Of a DNA stretch of 64,000 nucleotides, positions 11,697-25,200 are shown piece by piece. The stretch is from Artemisia argyi (taxonomy: Eukaryota; Streptophyta; Magnoliopsida; Asterales; Asteraceae). The number at the start of each line of letters is the position of its first letter. Position 1 is the first letter of the stretch. The position numbers and the translations under genes are program-made. The stretch spans positions 255,424,044 through 255,488,043 of the forward strand of contig CM060708.1 in NCBI GenBank assembly GCA_030686995.1. The letters are read 5' to 3'. The notes beneath the pieces were generated by a model, which had not been told where the DNA came from, did no database searches, and was given only the letters and a program-made list of their open reading frames with translations.

Positions 11697-13553
11697 CTAG
11701 CCATTCGATCCCCATTGTCTCTTTGGTCCAAAGTTGTTTGGTCCAAACATGTTTAACATTTGACTAGGATGCATGGAAGGTGGTAGTATACCCCAAGGAT
11801 TGTAGCTTTGTTGGTAGTTCCACATTTGATTACTATTGTTATTATAGTTTTGCCTATTTTGGTTTTTTCTTGGTTGAGGTGTTTTAGACATAGGATTAGG
11901 ATTATTTGATTTTCTAGGTGGTGGTGTTTTAGATCTTGTCTTAGATTTAGAAGATCCTACCTCGTTTTTCAAAGACGATTTATAAAAAGCTTTTACTTCT
12001 TCATTGTTGGCAAGAGGTATTTTTCTATCATTAATAAGTATATACTTAGGATTAGATTTTAGAGATTTTTGTTCGTTAGGTTCATTTTCGAATTTGACAT
12101 TTTTAATCTCACTTGTTGAACCTTCATTTGAGTTAAATCCTAAACCGGTTTTATCTCCGGATGTTCTTTGAATACTTATTATTTTACTAAGTGAGTGACT
12201 ACTATTTTTAAATTTATTAAGTTTGCGAATTTCTTCCCTAAGTATTTCGTTTTCACTTTTAAGCACTTGACATGATTTACATTCTTCAAAAATTTCTTTA
12301 CCTTTTTCAAGTTGATGTATTTTAATTTTTAGTTCAAGTACTTCATTTTCCAATTGATTGTTTATGTATTTTAGTGATTTGTTTTTGGCCATTACTAGTT
12401 GTCCTAATTTGCATAGCCTATTATATTCATTATCTAGATCTTTTTCATCTAATGATAAACTTTCATCACTAAAATATTCGGTTTCGGAACGTACCTCATT
12501 TGATGTATTCGCCATAAGACACTTTTCTTCTTTTGTCGTTTCTTTCTCATCTTCATCACTATCACTCCAAGCACCTCCAACAAAAGCTCTTTGATTTTGA
12601 TCTCTTGTCATCATTGGACATTTTCCGATGAGGTGATTTGGATTACCACAATTGAAACATTTTCTTTCAATCTTGTTGTTCTTGTCATCTTTACTCTTTT
12701 GAAATGTTTTCTTTTCATCATGCGGTTGTCTTACGAATCTTCCTCGCCTTTTGAAGAATTTCTTGAAATCTCTTACGGCCATGGCATATTCTTCGTCATC
12801 ACTTTCGGAAGATGAGCTATCTTCGATACTAGATTCCTTTCTAGCTTTCAAGGCGATTGACTTGCTTTGCTCTCGTTTTTCTTTGACAATTTCGGAATCC
12901 TTCTTAATGATAACTTCGTAAACTTTTAGATTTCCAATTAATTCATCAAGTTGCAATGTTGACAAATTCTTCGATTCTTCAATAGCCGTCACTTTAGCTC
13001 GCCATTTTGGATGAAGAGCCCTAAGAAACTTCCTAACAAAATTCTTACTAGAAAAATTCTCATCAAGTGCTTTTAAACTTGTGATGATAGTGTTAAATCT
13101 AGCAAAAGCATTATCAATTGATTCCTCTTCCGGAATCGTGAATTGCTCATATTGTTGAACAAGTAGATCTATCTTATTATCTTTGACTTGACTATTACCT
13201 TGGTGAGTTATTAGTAAAGAGTTCGAAATTTCTTTTGCGGTTTCACACATAAAGATCCTTTCGTACTCTTTACGTGGTAGCGCATTATAAATAACCATTT
13301 TTGCTTCATTATTTTTAGCAAGTTTTCTTTTTAAATCATCATTTTGTTTTTCAAAAGGTACGATTTCATCTTTCTTAGTTTCGGGGTTATTTTGAATAGG
13401 TAAAAAATCATCATTAGTAATAACATGCCAACGATCTAGATCTTTTGACTTCACATAAGTTTCGAATCGATTTTTCCAATATAAAAATCCATCATTTTCA
13501 AATAGTGGTGGTCTTTGCATAGATTGCCCTTCTAAATATTTTTCAGATTCCAT
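11697..13553 (-). CDS. Gag protein of copia-type element (618 aa, intact)
   Basis: This is the structural Gag of the inner element. The ATG at 13,553 lies 52 bp after the primer binding site. The N-terminus ([19 protein letters not shown]) and the following helical region (about residues 1-230) fit the UBN2/DUF4219 gag family of copia elements. A Ser/Asp/Glu-rich linker (about 240-255) precedes a zinc knuckle at residues 299-312 with C-x2-C-x4-H-x4-C spacing. An acidic stretch, a coiled-coil-like region (about 380-450) and a Pro/Asn/Gln/Arg-rich tail follow. The ORF has no internal stop and ends cleanly at 11,697. No protease or polymerase follows, so the element depends on enzymes from elsewhere. 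An open 618-codon frame beside decayed neighbours suggests recent activity or maintained coding. Confidence 0.85.
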   Translation of the reverse strand: MESEKYLEGQSMQRPPLFENDGFLYWKNRFETYVKSKDLDRWHVITNDDFLPIQNNPETKKDEIVPFEKQNDDLKRKLAKNNEAKMVIYNALPRKEYERIFMCETAKEISNSLLITHQGNSQVKDNKIDLLVQQYEQFTIPEEESIDNAFARFNTIITSLKALDENFSSKNFVRKFLRALHPKWRAKVTAIEESKNLSTLQLDELIGNLKVYEVIIKKDSEIVKEKREQSKSIALKARKESSIEDSSSSESDDEEYAMAVRDFKKFFKRRGRFVRQPHDEKKTFQKSKDDKNNKIERKCFNCGNPNHLIGKCPMMTRDQNQRAFVGGAWSDSDEDEKETTKEEKCLMANTSNEVRSETEYFSDESLSLDEKDLDNEYNRLCKLGQLVMAKNKSLKYINNQLENEVLELKIKIHQLEKGKEIFEECKSCQVLKSENEILREEIRKLNKFKNSSHSLSKIISIQRTSGDKTGLGFNSNEGSTSEIKNVKFENEPNEQKSLKSNPKYILINDRKIPLANNEEVKAFYKSSLKNEVGSSKSKTRSKTPPPRKSNNPNPMSKTPQPRKNQNRQNYNNNSNQMWNYQQSYNPWGILPPSMHPSQMLNMFGPNNFGPKRQWGSNG

Positions 13554-13605
13554 AGATCGTTACAAGTTTTAAAATACAATATATTTTAAAGATCTTGCTA
13601 GACGT

Positions 13606-13619
13606 GGCTCCTGATACCA
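13606..13619 (-). other. Primer binding site (initiator tRNA-Met)
   Basis: On the minus strand TGGTATCAGGAGCC lies 2 nt beyond the 5' LTR. TGGTATCAGAGC is the usual copia PBS complementary to initiator tRNA-Met; this copy has one extra G. Confidence 0.85.
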
Positions 13620-13621
13620 AT

Positions 13622-14873
13622 TGTGAAAAACTAGAAGGGGGTTGAATAGTTTTACGTCCTTTTAAAAGTTTATTACCAAAATATTTGTAGGTTATTAAAA
13701 ACTTTCGATTCGATCTCAAGTGAATTCAAATGACAACCAATATAAGCAATTCTAATCAAGTAATGAAAGTATTGAAATGTAATGAAGAAAAGATAGAGTT
13801 AGAAAGATCAAACCACAACACGCGAATTTATAGTGGTTCGGCTACAAGGATACCTTCCTTGCCCTACTCCACTCCCCGAGTACCACATTCGAGAGTTTTC
13901 TTCACTATGTCAACAAACTCCTTATGGTGGAGAAACCTTACACACCTTGGCTTACACGAGTTAACGACACTAAGCTAAATGTCGAGTTCTAATCGTAGCT
14001 AGAACCAATCTCACGACTTCTTTAAGGCTTCACACCTTCTTCACAACTTCACAACTTCTTCAAGGCTTCACACCTTCACAACTTCACACCTTCTTCTATG
14101 CACAACTAATTCACAACTACTAAACTACTTTACAACACACCTAGTTTCTACAATCAACAAATTTACACAACACTTTTACAAATATCTACCACAACTACAA
14201 CATGAAACTAGCTATTCACAACACTACTACAATTAGATGGATGTAGAGGAGTGTTCTTCTTCTTGCACTTGAATGGATGAAGCTTTGGATCACTTGGAAA
14301 CAAAGACTTATGAATTATATGATCAAAGGATTTTAGATCTAGAAATGGAGGTTGGATCAGAAAGTTTATAGTGCAAAAAGGTGAGAAAAATGTGTGAAAT
14401 GATCCAATATTTATAGGGCCAGAATTTACTGTTCTGGAGCGTGCCGATCCCCTTAATTTGGGGTTGGTCCCCTTAATCATTAAGGGGGCCGCCTAGTAAA
14501 ATTAAGGGGGCCGCCCTCCTGAACGTTGGAAAAGTTTTTCTGAATAAAATTTGCCCTTTTTGTTGGAAATTTGAAATCATATCTTTGTGGTTTAATATAG
14601 CATTACCAAAAATGATTTACAAATATATATAAAATGTTTATATCATTTTATAAGATGTTATGAATTAAGACAAAATTTTCTTTGATCATGTAATGCATAA
14701 GATGCTTAGTTTATGCATACCTTAAGTGATATTAGATGTAGAGGTAAATATTTGTTACCAAATACTTGTTTACGTCTTAATCTTGACTTAATTTGAGTTG
14801 AGTTTTGTGATTATCAAAACATAGGTTTATTGAGAGATATTAATAACTTTTTTAAACATTATTTATATCAACA
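13622..14873 (-). mobile_element. 5' LTR of inner copia-type element (1,252 bp)
   Basis: Bounded by TG...CA read on the minus strand (starts TGTTGATATAAATAATG at 14,873, ends TTTTTCACA at 13,622), with the PBS just beyond. The hairpin cluster at 14,444-14,515 lies 29 bp upstream of a CCTATAAATATT TATA box (plus coordinates 14,409-14,415). It matches 5443-6614. Confidence 0.9.
14409..14515 (-). promoter_or_regulatory. LTR promoter: hairpin cluster plus TATA box
   Basis: Core promoter of the inner copia element. Four GGTCCCCTTAA/TTAAGGGG-type words (14,444-14,515) lie directly upstream of TATAAAT (14,409-14,415, minus strand). The cluster could act as paired factor-binding sites or as a hairpin; which one cannot be told from sequence. 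Confidence 0.6.
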
Positions 14874-15337
14874 TTTATATTTATAGAAAAACAAATCACA
14901 AAAACTTTTATTTTATTTTTGTAAAACATTACGTTAATTGAAATCGTTTCTTTCAAAACCACGCGCGATGGGACGGGTGAGAAAAATGGATCTCTCTTCA
15001 GCTTGCAATTTTATGCCAAAGCTATCCGTATTTCCCCATTGCTGCTGAGTACGAACCAAAACACCCAATTTCACGTTTTTGGTTGTAGAATGAAGTAATC
15101 CGACAAACAACTAATTTCACGTTTTTGCTATATTATTAGGCTTATTTTGTTTACAACGCTCCTCCTTTCGGTCGAGTCGAGGCTGTAACTTTTATTATTT
15201 TTTTTTTGGTATTTTGTAAACACTTTTGGAAAAGTTTTTGAATTTTTCAATTTTTACAGAGATATATATACAAAGTAGAGGAACGCTTCACAAAACACGA
15301 TTTTTCAAAATGTTATTCAAAAATTCACTTCGACCTT
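14874..15337 (-). other. 5' leader of the large LTR element
   Basis: Non-coding stretch between the PBS of the large element and the inserted copia element. It contains a 37-bp segment (15,032-15,068) that is the exact reverse complement of 10,546-10,582 in the copia element. That segment is flanked by two copies of ATTTCACGTTTTTG (from about 15,067 and 15,107). Confidence 0.6.
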
Positions 15338-15354
15338 CCCCGGCAATGGCGCCA
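15338..15354 (-). other. Primer binding site (tRNA-Asp) of large LTR element
   Basis: On the minus strand TGGCGCCATTGCCGGGG, 3 nt beyond the LTR. It matches the complement of the plant tRNA-Asp 3' end at 16 of 17 positions. tRNA-Asp priming is known for Athila/Tat-type Ty3/gypsy elements. Confidence 0.85.
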
Positions 15355-15357
15355 TTT

Positions 15358-17576
15358 TGATAAAGTCGTTTTAGTATAGGTTTGTGTTTCCGAAGAAATA
15401 CCGGTGAAAGTATTTCCCGGGTCGTTTTCCCAACGAAGGTAGAATAGAGTCGTGAATAGTCGAATCGCGAAATCGTGTCGTGAAAAGTGGTAAAATGAAA
15501 AATATGATTTTGGAATTCAAATTATGAAAAGTAATAGTGAAATAAGAAGAATGTACAAGCTAGGTATGTACAAATGTTAAAAACGTAAAAACGGAAATGC
15601 AAACGCGAATATTAAATGTAACGTACGAAATAAAACGCGACTTTTATTCTAAAAACGATCCTACAAATGTGAAACAAGTTTTTAAAAATCTTAAACTACT
15701 AAAAAGAATTTCCAGAAAAAGAAAAATATTTTTTAGACTTTTTATTTATTTTCTATTTTTGGAATTAAAAAAATAATTAAAAATAAAGGAAAATGTAAAA
15801 ATTAATGGGAAAAATATAAAATCAAATCTGAAAAATCTAAAATATTATAAAAGAATTTCCTAAAATATTTTTGTATTTTTAAATGCTTTTTCTGATTTTT
15901 TATGGATTTTTGTTTATTAAAAATGATTTAAAAATGATTATAATAGAAGAAAAATTAAGAAAACTATCAAATCAACTCAGAAAATTATGAAAAATTCACA
16001 GAAAATCTAGAATATTATAATAAGCTTGCAGAGAAATTTTGGAAAAAAAATAAGCAACATAAGTGCTTATTGAAGACAATTCAGCTTATCACAAGTGCTT
16101 ATTAATAAGCCCTTGTGACAAAACTTTGTGAAACTTGAAACACAGTATCAATATAAGCAAATAATCACTATGAGACTTAAGAAAGATCAGGATAAGCACA
16201 AGAACTCAATCAGAGAGCAATAAGCAGTTTCAGAAAAAGCTAACTCATAAGCAGAATAGACAAAGAATTAGCCAGCAGAAGCAGACCATATACAACTCTC
16301 ATACAACTATAATGAAACTCAGAAAAGCCAATAAAATTCAATTACAAGCTCAAACAAACAATTGCAGCCATATTCTAATGATAGAAAACTGATCCAATAC
16401 CCAAACTAGCAGGTCCAATAAGCTATACCAAATAAGCTCAAATAATGAAACCAACGGGGCAAAAGCAAGCTTGAACTACTGAGTGTCACTAAACCTAAAA
16501 GCCTTATCTAACACTAACAATAGCTACTCTAAATGATCCTGAGTTCAGCAACCTTTTAACTACACATAAATGAAACAGTAGACTTTTTTTGAAATGCTAT
16601 CTAACTTTGACTTACGCTAAATTCTAATGATTATTTCTATTGCTACTAGTTTCTATAAGCTATAACTATATTAGATTAAGCTAGTTTAAACAATTATGCA
16701 ACTAAATCCACAAGAATACCAACTGATTCCAATTTACTTAACTGTAAATGAATTTTGAAAACTATTTTGACTCTTTATTGTATAAACCTATTTTTTTAAT
16801 GATCTATTATCCTATTATTACTCTAATACAACATGTATAAACCAGAAATCCATGATCCAACTTCAACTTAACTCAGTTACTGCTACATCCAAACACTCCT
16901 TAATATCCAATTTTAACTGTGAAATCTATATTAATTCTATAAATCTCTAAGTTGCTTACCTATGTAACTCACTAATCACTAACAGATTCAAAGTTAACAA
17001 TCAAGAACAACTAGTCTATTCAGCAACAATATAATAGATCACAAATTGAAACAGTTACTTTAAAGAGACTAACAACACAGGTCTACTAAATCAAATGAAT
17101 ACAAAATCATTCAAGCTTAACTATAGATTCTAAGACAGCAACAAAACAATATCAAATCAGTGCAACAGTATACTAATTCAACTTCAGAAGCTAAAACAGA
17201 TACTACAAAAATAATAAGATCAAAACAGAAATTGCTGAAGCAATTCCCCTCGGCTAGAACAGAGGGGATTCACAGAAGCCTATCTCTAGGATAGGCAGAG
17301 ACCATCCATGTCTGTCTCAGCATATCACAAATTCACCACAGGAACCAATTGATCACCTCCTTATGACTTATGTTGACTGACCAAGTAACTTGAGAAAATG
17401 GAATGAAATCTCATCCACTAAAACTACAGAGCTTGTTTGAACTATGAAGAGACTAATTGAGCTTATTTTTTAAAGCTTATCAAAACAGAATGAAAACATT
17501 TTTTATTTTTTAATTTATTTTCTTATTTTCATTGAATTTTCTGCAAATGAGAAAATTGAATTGTTAACAATTTTTG

Positions 17577-17623
<47 letters not shown>

Positions 17624-18722
17624 AGATTAAAAATAAGATATAATGCTGAGAAGTAAAATTATATTAGCTAAAATAAGAGAATTAAAACAGAAATTCAATA
17701 GAAAAGATATATGAAAAACTGAAATTTTATTAAAACATAAAGACAAGTAATACATTCACTAATCTAAATACAAAATGAAAGTAAAATCCTGCAGAGCTAT
17801 TCTAAAAACTATACTACTCCTACTCCTAGTCTAACAGCTCTAAATTGTGAATGAGAGAGGGTTTTTATAGCCTTGAGTTGAGTTGGGAGCCACGGATTGC
17901 CAAGCTGGCAATCCGTGTGCGTTGTGCTTTCTCTGACATAATCTAAGCCTTCCAATAATTCCCCAATCTTATAAGCTGTTTGATCATTCCAAATGAGCTG
18001 TCCTGTCCAATTAGATGATGCCACGTATCCATAGGTGTGCTAGTTTGAGTCTCACAACTTCTGACACATCTGAAAGCTTCTAGAAACACTCGGAATTGAC
18101 CCTTAGACCCTTAGTCTCAGTAATTTGGCCGGAATAGTAACTAGGGTTTGGTGAATAGTAATCTGGGTAATTTTTGGGATAAAAAGGGCGGGGTTGGGTT
18201 ATTTATTATATGTTTGACCCTTATTTTGACCGGTATTAAAAAAAGATGGGTCGGGTTTATATGTAGTGGATAGGCTTGGGTATTATAGAGGTGGATTGGG
18301 TATACTTGGAAAGAAATTGGGCCAGGTGGATTTTGGGTTTGTTAGGAGTTGGATTTTGTTATTTTTAGTTTAGATAAAATCGAAGGACCAACTTTGTAAA
18401 TACATAAAGCACAAGGACTAATCTTGACCAATCCGCAAAGTACTTCCAAGGACTATTTTTGATAATCTTTTGATTCTTCAAGGTCTTTTCTTGCCAATTT
18501 GAGCTCAAATATGAAAATTGCTTTCCCACCTCGGCTTTTGAACCTCACTTCCATTTCCCGTGCTCGTGTTTGTCGTTTTTGCAATTTCTTGTCCTTTTCA
18601 CAATATCTGTTCCTGCATATTCAAAAACACAAAAACAACATATTTTTGGCATTTATAGTCTGTTTTTAGTTATTTTGGTCCGGTTTTGGTCTTAATAAAA
18701 GTGAGTAAATTAATACACACCA
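15358..18722 (-). mobile_element. 5' LTR of the large LTR element (3,365 bp)
   Basis: TG...CA ends on the minus strand (TGGTGTGTATTAATTTAC at 18,722; ...GACTTTATCA at 15,358) with the PBS just inside. The promoter TATAAAA lies at 17,863-17,869 (minus strand). The last 2,890 bp match 1-2847. A long A run at 17,578-17,621 is expanded relative to the other LTR. No ORF is supported. Beyond 18,722 the sequence is copia pol, so the element inserted into a copia RT gene. Confidence 0.88.
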
Positions 18723-19416
18723 ATCCCCCACATTGAACCTCTCAAGAATATTGTCCTTATAGTGTTTTTACCTTCAAAACAAATCCATCTGGTTTCATAT
18801 GATCTTAGTTTCAAGAACCATATCGAACAACCAATGTAGTTCATGTCAAATCTTGACTCCAACATTTCATTAGTGGATTTGTTCATCTTGTTATCACTTC
18901 GAGTGATAAGTATACCATCTATGTATAAACACACGATTACATGGATACCAGTGATTTATTTTTTCACATACATCTATTAATTTCGAATCCACGTTCTGAC
19001 ATGACGTGGTAGAAAATTTGGATGTCATTGTTTGGGAGCTTTTTCTAAGCCATATAATGACTTAACAAGCCTACAAACTTTGCTCTCTTGTCTAGGAGCC
19101 ATGAAACCCTCAGGTTGGTTCATGTAGATTTCTTCTTCTAAATCCCGGTTTAGAAATGGCATTCTCTTATACATTTTGGTAAACTTCCAGATTTCTTAAA
19201 GCAGCAATAGCAAGTACCCTCCTAATAGAGGTTATTCGTGTAACTGACGAATATGTATCAAAGTAAGCTAGACCTTCTCGTTGTCTAAACCTTTCGATTA
19301 CCAATCTTGCTTTTTTTTACATATCAATGGTTCCATCGACAACCTTTGTGGTTGTTAGGTATAAACTATTTGTAGCTTAGTGGTTTACCACAAGGAGGTA
19401 AAACCATGAGCTATAA
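18723..19416 (-). pseudogene. Ty1/copia reverse transcriptase fragment (degenerate)
   Basis: Minus-strand translation gives recognisable but broken copia RT blocks: RFRQREG, a degraded AFLNGDL-type block followed by EEEIYMNQPEGFM, then KVCRLVKSLYGLEKAPK, then a catalytic box reading LYIDGILI where copia RTs have Y-x-DD. The second catalytic Asp is Gly here. Stops and frameshifts occur throughout. This is one half of the host copia element. The other half resumes at 29,731 after the Tat insertion, and the 3' part beyond 18,723 is displaced by the large LTR element. Confidence 0.75.
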
Positions 19417-19421
19417 TGTAT
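19417..19421. repeat. Left target site duplication TGTAT of the Tat element
   Basis: TGTAT precedes the 5' LTR here and follows the 3' LTR at 29,726-29,730. A perfect 5-bp duplication shows the two LTRs belong to one intact insertion. Confidence 0.92.
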
Positions 19422-19906
19422 TGATGACGTATAGTCTATATATGGGCCACGAGCCCAAATGATAAACATTACTAAGGCCCAAAATCACCATGCGTGGGCT
19501 ATTGTAACTTGGGTCGCATCAATAATGGGAACAGGCTCACGTAAGCCCAAACCCACATAAACTATACACGGTATAGATAAGGATCATCTATCTATGGAAT
19601 AGATATCCGTACCCGGATAAGCACCATGGGTGCGAAACGTAAGGAGCACGAACCCTACAAGGATTCGGCGCTTATATAAGGAATGACATAACTCTCATTC
19701 AAGGTACGATTCACAAACCCTAACTCTTTACGAGAACCCTAAATCGATTACTTACTCTCACGCCGGAGTCTAATCGTGAGAGACAATCCCACGATAAGCC
19801 TAACGGTGTTGTTTATTTTCTTAGTGCGCAAGTTATAAGTACTAAGAAGCGAATTGGTACGAGAGCAAGAGCCCATAATCAGGAACGCCCAACTTTTGTA
19901 TCAACA
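19422..19906 (+). repeat. 5' LTR of Tat element (485 bp)
   Basis: Starts TGATGACGTATAG and ends TTGTATCAACA. A TATA box (TTATATAAGG) lies near 19,672. It pairs with 29,241-29,725 of identical length. Confidence 0.93.
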
Positions 19907-19908
19907 AG

Positions 19909-19926
19909 TGGCGCCATCCGTGGGAC
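19909..19926 (+). other. Primer binding site of Tat element
   Basis: TGGCGCCATCCGTGGGAC begins 2 nt after the LTR. This TGGCGCC-starting site is typical of Tat-lineage elements. I am not certain which tRNA it matches. Confidence 0.75.
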
Positions 19927-19949
19927 CCTACTAAGAACTAAGAACTAGA

Positions 19950-22289
19950 ATGACGAAGAATAAGAATTCAAGCCAGCGGACTTCGCAGTCAGAAAGACGT
20001 GACCCCCAGAGGAAGAATCAACAAGATTCGACCCTTAGGCAAGTTGCTGGGACAACCAGCGCACCTGGTCACCAAGAGGCAGGGACAACCCAACCTCTTC
20101 CAGCAGTAGAACTACCTGTAAGGACTACCCAAATCACCCCAGTGGTCCCAAGCATTGAGGAACTCCAGCGCACTCTCTTCACCACTCCTCACCAAACTGT
20201 ACCCGCAGTGAGTAACACTGTGCCGCCAGGCGCGCCTAACCGAGATAGGGTGCCTAATACTGAGGCAGACATTCTTGCAATAATTGAGGACACACCCAAT
20301 CTAACGTTGGGAAATTTTGTATCCCAAAATTATGAAACCTTAACCGCCCTCATGCAAGAAGAAGTAAGGAGAAGAGCAAGCACAAGCCTACAAGCTCGAC
20401 TCAATTTTGGTCCTGAACGCGAACCATCACCCCTGCGCCACCCACGGGGAAGACGCGCAGAACGTACCACTATCCATGATAGGCTGGGTACGATATCTGA
20501 TTTACAATACTCATAAGATAGCGAGAGGCGCACTAATGTTCACTCCATACTTGGCAGTCGAGGGATACAAGACCGATTAGGACCTCAGCATTCGCCGAGC
20601 CAAGGATCCTCCAGACCTGGGAGTAAGAGGATGCACGACAGATTGGGGAAAAGAAGATCCCCAAGTAAAAGTCCCTCAAGCTCTTTTTCTGAAAGAAGCC
20701 GGCGCAAGCGCCGCAAAAGAGACTACTCTTCCTCCAGCGACTCCTCGGACAACGAGGATAAAGAAACAGGACACTGGAAGTCAAGAGGAAGACGGCGCGA
20801 AGAAGAGAATGAAGATATGTCTCTTCCATGGCGTCGCCAGAAAGTAGACGCGTTTACACGACGCATCAGCGATTACTCAGACCGCAAACGCAGGCGCATG
20901 CCCACTAATGTGAAAACATATGATGGAACAGGTGATCCGGATGATCATCTAAAAGTTTTTGAATCAGCCGCCACTATCGAAAATTGGCCACAGCCTGTGT
21001 GGTGCCACATGTTTAATTCTACGTTAGTAGGAAACGCGCGCACATGGTTTAGCAAACTCCCACGTAGGAGCATCGGTGGGTTCGAGGAATTACGGAAAGC
21101 ATTCCGCCTCAACTTTACCCAGAGAAAGAAGTGCGCTAAAAACCCTGTTGAACTAGCAAGAGTGAAACAGCACCAAGGGGAATCAACCAGCGCTTTTATG
21201 GAACACTTCAAGGATGAGTGCATACAAGTCAAAGCGTGTCCTGAAATCCTAAAAATTTCAGGGTTCATGAATGAGATTAATAACCCAGAACTTATCCGAA
21301 AGCTAAATGACAAAGTTCCCCAGACTTTCGATGAGCTAACAAAGCGCACCAGATCCTTTATACAAGGAGAAGCAGCCGCTGCGGACAGCAAAAAAGGTTA
21401 TTCGAACTATAGGCAGCAAGAGCAGCCTAGGAGACAATCCAACGATCAGAATAACAACCGCAGCAGGAATTACCGCAGTGGAAGAGACAATGACAAGTAT
21501 ACCCCTCTCACAGAAACTCCGAGGGAAATATTTGTGACAGAAGGTACAAACTTCCCAAAACCACCACCAATGCGCACCGCAGAGGAAAAGCATATAGGGA
21601 ATGGATACTGCAAGTACCATGGTCAAAAAGGCTATACAACTAACGAGTGCGTACAGCTAAGACAACTAATTGAAAAGTTAGTAAGAGAAGACAGAATGGA
21701 CCACCTCGTAAAAAACATCAAAGAGGGAAAAGATAAACAGAGGAACGGGGGAAAGAAAGAACCCCCCAAAGAAAAAGCTGATACCATATACATGATACAG
21801 TCATGGCAGCGCAAGATAAAGCAAAAAGTCAGCCAAAAATTATCTCCAGAAAAAGAGATATCTTTCCCTACTCTAGCTGCGGACAACGCAGTTGTAGAAC
21901 CTCTGACTATTGAAATACATACGGGAGGACATGATATCCACCGCATGTACATTGACGGAGAAGCATCCGCAGATATCCTGTATGATCATTGTTTCAAGAG
22001 ACTGCGACCTGAAATCCAAAATCAATTGATACCAGCAACAGCGTCATTGAATGGATTCACAGGAGAAAAGATCTGGCCCATGGGGCAGTTACGCTTGCTG
22101 GTGGTCGTAGGAGATGAACAACACTCAACTGCAACATGGATAAATTTCATGGTAATAAAATCTCCCTCACCATACAATGGTATCATTGGGAAACCTGGAA
22201 TATCATCCACAGCGCACAGAATGCTTAAGTTTCCAGTGGAAGGAGGAGTTGTCACCCTCTATAACACAACAGTACCACCAAGAGAATGA
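19950..22289 (+). pseudogene. Tat gag-protease, interrupted by two stops
   Basis: One frame from ATG 19,950 contains stops TAA (20,514-20,516) and TAG (20,577-20,579), reopens by 20,631 and ends at TGA 22,287-22,289. After an unstructured Gln/Thr/Pro-rich N-terminus and an Arg/Ser-rich segment comes the Retrotrans_gag core (KTYDGTGDPDDHLKVFE, then WFSKLPRRSI, FMEHFKDECIQVKACPEI). A zinc-knuckle-like CKYHGQKGYTTNEC follows. The aspartic protease region has YIDGEASADILYDHCFKRL at the active site, the DG-x-(A/S)S form usual in this lineage. In active relatives gag and pol are one long frame, so the stops, including the TGA before RT, are disabling substitutions. Confidence 0.85.
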
Positions 22290-25200
22290 AATGCGATAAC
22301 AACTGAAGTAGAGACTATTCCAGAACAGCGCACAGAAAAAACACCAAACCTAAAAGTCGCTATTCATCCCGATTACCCGGAACAACAAGTTTCGATTTGT
22401 GGATCTTTATCTGACAAAGTTAAAGCAGCCGTATGCGCACTCTTACAGAAGAACCTGGACATCTTCGCATGGGAACCAAAACACATGACAGGAGTGCCAC
22501 GCTCTATCACAGAGCATAAGCTACAAATCCGACAAGGATATCCCCCAATACGACAAAAGAAGCGCGGCCAGGCCCCAGATCGTGCAAAGGCTATTCTGGA
22601 AGAAGTACACAAGCTTGTAGACGCAGGCATCATGCGCGAAGTGTACTACCACGACTGGCTCTCTAACCCAGTTATGGTAAAGAAGAGCGATGGCAGTTGG
22701 AGAATGTGCGTGGACTTCACGGAACTCAACAAAGCATGTCCACAGGACTGCTACCCACTGCCAGAAATAGACTGGAAGGTAGAATCCCTGTGCGGATACC
22801 CTTTCAAATGCTTCCTAAACGCATACAAAGGGTATCATCAAATTCAAATGGCAGTCGAAGATGAAGAAAAAACAGCTTCCACACCAGTCAAGAAGTGTAC
22901 TGCTACACAAAAATGCCTTTTGGCTTAAAAAATGCAGGCGCGACATACCAACGATTGGTGGACACAGCTTTCGAGAAACAAGTAGGCCGCAACTTGGAGG
23001 TCTACGTTGACGACCTTGTCATCAAAAGCCACACAGAGGATGAATTGGTGCGCGACATCGAGGAAACGTTCAGAACATTGGGACGAATAAATATGAAGCT
23101 AAATCCCAAGAAGTGCACCTTTGGCGAAACCGAAGGTATGTTCCTTGGATACTTAATAGAACCCGATGGAATCAAGCCTTGTCCAGAAAAAACAAAGGCT
23201 GTTATTGATCTCCCCTCACCGCGCACACTCTAAGAAGTCCAGTAATTGAATGGAAAGTTAGCAGGGCTAAACCGTTTCTTATCCAAGTCAGCAGACAAAT
23301 CCCTTCCTCTCTTTAAAACACTCACGAAGTGCACTAAAAAGGGAGATTTTCGCTGGACCGAAGAAGCGGAGGAAGCTTTCCAACAACTAAAACACCATCT
23401 GGCATCTCTTCCCAAACTTGTCGCACCGCGACCAGGGGAAGAGCTACTCATGTACTTATCGGCCACGCATGGAGCAGTTAGCGCAGTACTATTGACAGAT
23501 AGGAACTCCGTCCAGACACCCATATACTTTGTAAGCGAAGCCCTAAAGAAGACAGAGACTAACTACAGTGCTATGGAAAAGCTGGTCTTAGCTCTAGTAT
23601 TCGCAGCCAAAAGGTTGCGCAGATACTTTCAAGCGCACCCAATAGCTGTAATCACTGATCAGCCAATCAAACAAGTTATCTCTAAACCTAACGCATCAGG
23701 ACGCTTACAAAAGTGGAGTGTACTGTTAAGTTAATATAATATCTCATATAGACCGCGTACTGCAATCAAAGGACAGATCTTAGCCGATTTCATTGTGGAG
23801 AAGCCAGATAACGACAGTCGAACACCTGCAACCAAAACAGATCTACAGGAACCCTGGATTCTGTTCACAGATGGGTCCTCATGTGTAGATGGATCAGGTG
23901 CGGGCCTTATTCTTACAAATCCAGAAGGTATGGAATTCACCTATGCGCTGCGCTTTGAATTCACAACCACAAACAATGAGGCAGAATACGAAGCCCAACT
24001 AGCCGGACTACGCATCGCAATCCAAATGGGTGTACGCAACCTGGAAGCGAATGTAGATTCTCGGCTAGTCGCTAACCATGTGCTAGGTGAATATGAAGCC
24101 AAGGATGAACACATGATCCAATACCTAGAAAAGACCAAGTCCTTAATCAAAAACTTTGACAGGTTCACAATAAAAACAGGTGCCAATAGGAGATAACAGG
24201 AAAGCGGATGCGCTTAGCAAAATCGCATCCACAAGCTTCGCGCACCTATCAAAACAGGTACTGGTAGAAACCCTAAAAAATAAGTCAATCTTGGAGATGG
24301 AGATATCCACAGTGATAGAAGAACAAGATCCTACATGGATAACGCCTATCATTGAATTCATCAGCAAGGGAATCTTACCACAAGATCATAAGGACGCTCA
24401 AAGAGTGTGGCGCACAGCGCAACGGTTTGAACTACGAGACAACATACTCTATCGACGCTCTTTCTTACAACCCTGGCTCAAATGTGTTGGACCTCTTCAA
24501 GCAGACTACGTACTCAGAGAAATCCACGCTGGATCATGTAGTATGCACTCAGGCCCGCGATCTGTGGTGGCAAGCGCTCTAAGGTCAGGGTATTATTGGC
24601 CAACCATGCATCGCGACGCACGCAATCTAATAAAGAAATGTAGCAATTGTCAAGTACATAGGCCAATCCCGCGCCGACCACAACAAGAGCTAACACCTAT
24701 TACCTCACCATGGCCATTTTATAAATGGGGCATTGACATTGCGGGACCCTTTCCAGTTGCAGCAGGAGGAGTAAAGTTCCTCATAGTAGCCATAGACTAC
24801 TTTACGAAGTGGATTGAAGCAAAGGCGGTGGTGAATATCACAGGAAACCAAGTCAAACGCTTTGTCTGGGATAACATTGTCTGTCGCTTCGGACTACCGG
24901 GAGAGATTATATCAGACAACGAAAAACAATTCTGTGATAACCCATTCAAAGATTGGTGCGCGCAATTAAACATCACGCAACACTTCGCTTCAGTAAAACA
25001 CCCACAAACCAATGGCCTAGTTGAGCGCGCAAACCGCAGTCTAGGTGAAGGAATAAAAGCGTGCATTGACAGACACAAAGGAAGGTGGGTGGATGAGCTC
25101 TCGCATGTCTTATGGGCGCATCGCACAACAATCAAAACCAGTACTGGCGACACGCCATTCTCCCTCGTCTATGGAACAGAAGCCGTCATACCAGCTGAGA

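Noticed and set aside
22022..24696. Several minus-strand frames inside the Tat pol region
   Set aside because: Shadows of the plus-strand pol; no domain and no promoter. The real antisense gene starts only at 28,845.
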